Assembly (NCBI GenBank): GCA_023433405.1 | Contig: JAEZCT010000082.1 | Location: 1 to 7,815 of the forward strand | DNA length: 7,815 nt | Origin: Bacillota bacterium | GTDB lineage: Bacteria > Bacillota > Clostridia > Oscillospirales > Ruminococcaceae | Direction: 5' to 3' | Shown here: positions 5,893 through 7,815 of the stretch, piece after piece | Numbering within the stretch: position 1 is the first letter of the stretch | Layout of the letters: the number at the start of each line of letters is the position of its first letter | Notes under the pieces: generated by a model | Database searches by the model: none | The model's input: only the letters and a program-made list of their open reading frames with translations | Told to the model about the DNA's origin: nothing | Program-made: the position numbers and the translations under genes

Positions 5893-7587
5893 ATGCAGCC
5901 GTCCCAAAACAAAAATACCCCCATCGGTCAGGTGCTGCTGGAGGGGGGCTTTATCACAAACGAGCAGCTTACCAACGGCTTGGCAGAGCAAAAGCGCAAC
6001 CCGGGGCGCCGTCTGGGCGACCTGCTCATTGAGCTTGGCTATGTTTCAGAGCGGGACTTTATGCGCTGCCTCGAGCAGCGACTGCGGGTGGATTTTGTGG
6101 ACCTCGACCACACCGCCGTCTCTCAGGATGCGGTACACATGATAGCGGAGAGCACGGCGCGCAAGTATACCCTGATACCCATCGTACGCTCACCGGGCAC
6201 CCTGACAGTGGCCATGAGCGACCCTATGAACTACTATGCGGTGGAGGATGTGCGCTTTGAATCGCGCTGCGAGATTAAAACAGTGCTTGCCACCGCGACA
6301 CAGATTAAGGAGAAGATTGAGCAGTTTTACACCCGCCGCCATGTCAGCGAGGCTGCCTCTGAGGTAAACGAGGAGTTCTTTACCGCCGACGAGATTGCCG
6401 AAATGACCAGCCAGATGGATGAGCGCATTGACAGCGCGCCCATTGTGCGGCTGATAAACTCCATCGTATCAAACGCCGTGCAGCAAAATGCGAGTGATGT
6501 GCATATAGAGGCTACCCGCACAGGCACCCGTGTGCGTATGCGCATTGACGGCACACTGGTGGAGCAGATGAAGCTCAACGCGGCCGCCCACGGCACCCTG
6601 ATTACCCGCCTGAAGATCTTGGGGGGATTAAACATTGCCGAACGCCGCCTGCCTCAGGACGGACGCTTTGAGCTGACCCTTGACGGCAGGCAGGTGGATA
6701 TCCGCCTTTCCATTCTGCCCACCGTTTCGGGGGAGAAGGCGGTAATCCGCGTGCTTGGCACCCAGAACACCGCGGCACTTTCCATTGGGGAGCTGGGCTT
6801 CTCGGCACATAATCTTTCCCTGTTCGAGCATATCATCAAAAGCCCGCACGGCATTATTCTGGTTACCGGCCCCACCGGCAGCGGTAAATCCACCACCCTG
6901 TACGCCGCCCTGCGCCGGATTTCCACCGGGGAGGTCAACATTATTACGGTGGAGGACCCTGTGGAATACCGCATGGACGGCATCAATCAGGTTCAGGTCA
7001 ACCCCAAGGCGGGGCTGACCTTTGCAAACGGACTGCGTTCCATCCTGCGCCAGGACCCCGATATTATTATGATTGGCGAAATTCGCGACAGCGAAACAGC
7101 GCAAATCGCCATTCGCGCGGCAATTACAGGACATTTGGTGCTTTCCACCCTGCATACCAACGACGCGGTGTCGGCTATTACGCGGCTTGGGGATATGGGC
7201 GTGCCGGAATATCTGGTCGCTTCCTCCTTGGTGGGCATTCTTGCCCAGCGGCTGATTAAAAGGGTATGCCCCTCCTGCAAGGAGGCGTATGTTTCCTCAC
7301 CCGAGCAAAACGCGATACTGGGCGAGCCTAAGAGCGTAACCCTTTACAAGGGCAAGGGCTGCCCCTATTGCGGCGGAACCGGGTATAAAGGACGCACCGC
7401 TGTCCATGAGGTTGCAGTGGTGGATAAAACAGCCCGTGCCATGATTGTAAAAAAGGCGGGCGAAGACGAGCTGCGCGCCCATATGGGACGGGCGGGAGCC
7501 CGCTTTTTATGGCAGAACCTGCGGGAGCTGGTGCTTGCCGGTGAGACAACCATCGACGAGCTTATTAAGGTAACCTACAGCGTTTAG
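5893..7587 (+). CDS. pilB: Type IV pilus extension ATPase PilB
   Basis: The 564-residue product is a full-length PilB/GspE-family hexameric ATPase that powers pilus extension from the cytoplasm. The N-terminal MshEN-like domain (about 10-150) begins with two similar motifs, IGQVLLEGG at 11-19 and RLGDLLIELG at 40-49. The ATPase core has Walker A GPTGSGKST at 326-334 (Lys332), Asp-box residues around EDPVEYR, Walker B DIIMIGEIRD at 390-399 (Glu396), and the His box GHLVLSTLHTND at 413-424. A zinc site of the PilB/GspE type is formed by Cys459, Cys462, Cys490 and Cys493 (CPSC and CPYC). The zinc site and the N-terminal domain separate it from the retraction ATPase PilT. A modest ribosome site, AGGGCAGG at 5877-5884, precedes the ATG. 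The gene is flanked by repeat A copies 2 and 3 in the same orientation. A PilC or PilT gene may follow beyond the window. Confidence 0.95.
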   Translation: MQPSQNKNTPIGQVLLEGGFITNEQLTNGLAEQKRNPGRRLGDLLIELGYVSERDFMRCLEQRLRVDFVDLDHTAVSQDAVHMIAESTARKYTLIPIVRSPGTLTVAMSDPMNYYAVEDVRFESRCEIKTVLATATQIKEKIEQFYTRRHVSEAASEVNEEFFTADEIAEMTSQMDERIDSAPIVRLINSIVSNAVQQNASDVHIEATRTGTRVRMRIDGTLVEQMKLNAAAHGTLITRLKILGGLNIAERRLPQDGRFELTLDGRQVDIRLSILPTVSGEKAVIRVLGTQNTAALSIGELGFSAHNLSLFEHIIKSPHGIILVTGPTGSGKSTTLYAALRRISTGEVNIITVEDPVEYRMDGINQVQVNPKAGLTFANGLRSILRQDPDIIMIGEIRDSETAQIAIRAAITGHLVLSTLHTNDAVSAITRLGDMGVPEYLVASSLVGILAQRLIKRVCPSCKEAYVSSPEQNAILGEPKSVTLYKGKGCPYCGGTGYKGRTAVHEVAVVDKTARAMIVKKAGEDELRAHMGRAGARFLWQNLRELVLAGETTIDELIKVTYSV

Positions 7588-7595
7588 CGCTATGC

Positions 7596-7730
7596 ATGAG
7601 ATATGAGAGTACCCCCCGTAACCCGGCACCAAAATAGCCTTGTGTGGCAGGTATGGAAAAAAAGGAAGAACTACAGACCAGGGCGAAAAGCAAGGGCAAA
7701 ATACGGGGGGCAACAGGATTTTGCCGAAGG
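7596..7730 (+). repeat. Repeat A, copy 3 (truncated)
   Basis: This stretch matches the first 135 bases or so of copy 2, from ATGAGATA through the hairpin GGCAA/TTGCC, and then stops at CCGAAGG where repeat B begins. The distal arm of the long-range pair, both strong hairpins and the right end are missing. Its left end (CCCCGTAACCCGGCACC) is closer to the right inverted end of copy 2 than to copy 2's own left end. It starts eight bases after the pilB stop codon. Confidence 0.88.
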
Positions 7731-7732
7731 TT

Positions 7733-7815
7733 CTTATACTAATAACCGATTTAAAAGTGTATAAAAATCATGTAAAAAGCTTTAGTTTATGGGTTTTTAC
7801 TTGATTTTTATCTAC
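7733..7815 (+). repeat. Repeat B, copy c, with an 18-bp AT-rich inverted repeat
   Basis: The stretch begins CTTATACTAATA and matches copy a (4528-4573, minus) up to GTAAAAAGC, then copy b (5801-5870, minus) up to ATCTAC at the window end. Positions 7761-7778 pair with 7794-7811 with one mismatch, around a 15-base loop. The arms are almost all A and T, so it is not a standard rho-independent terminator, though a weak terminator or a DNA cruciform is possible. The element may continue beyond the window. Confidence 0.65.

Overview
The window is part of a type IV pilus (T4P) assembly locus, most likely from a Gram-positive anaerobe of the Clostridia (an Oscillospirales-like relative is my best guess). 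The basis is GC-rich coding sequence with strong AGGAGG-type ribosome sites, pilus genes without outer-membrane partners (no PilP or PilQ), and a PilX-type minor pilin with a large beta-rich body of the kind common in Firmicutes. The lineage is inferred, not read from a marker gene.

Layout. Positions 1-292 hold a cut-off copy of a structured interspersed repeat (repeat A, copy 1). A plus-strand run of five genes follows: pilN-like (340-918), pilO-like (990-1709), a PilX-type minor pilin with a large C-terminal domain (1739-3280), a PilV/GspI-type prepilin (3320-3769) and a PilW/GspJ-type prepilin (3825-4454). The prepilin peptidase gene pilD (4564-5331) faces them on the minus strand. Repeat A copy 2 (5426-5775) lies between the divergent pilD and pilB. 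pilB, the extension ATPase, occupies 5893-7587 on the plus strand. Repeat A copy 3, truncated, follows at 7596-7730. A second, AT-rich repeat (repeat B) appears at 4528-4573, 5801-5870 and 7733-7815.

How the genes work together. PilB would power pilus extension from the cytoplasm. PilN and PilO would form the inner-membrane alignment complex that links the ATPase and platform to the growing pilus. PilD would cut and methylate the prepilins, and the three minor pilins would prime assembly and sit near the tip. PilM, PilC, PilT and the major pilin are not in the window and would have to lie outside it.

The least explained feature is repeat A. Two near-complete copies differ by about 21 substitutions and one 9-bp duplication over about 290 aligned bases, yet none of these changes falls in the arms of five internal inverted repeats. 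Copy 2 has inverted-repeat ends like a miniature transposon. The copies bracket the pilN-pilD block in inverted orientation and pilB in direct orientation, so they could support rearrangement of the pilus locus.
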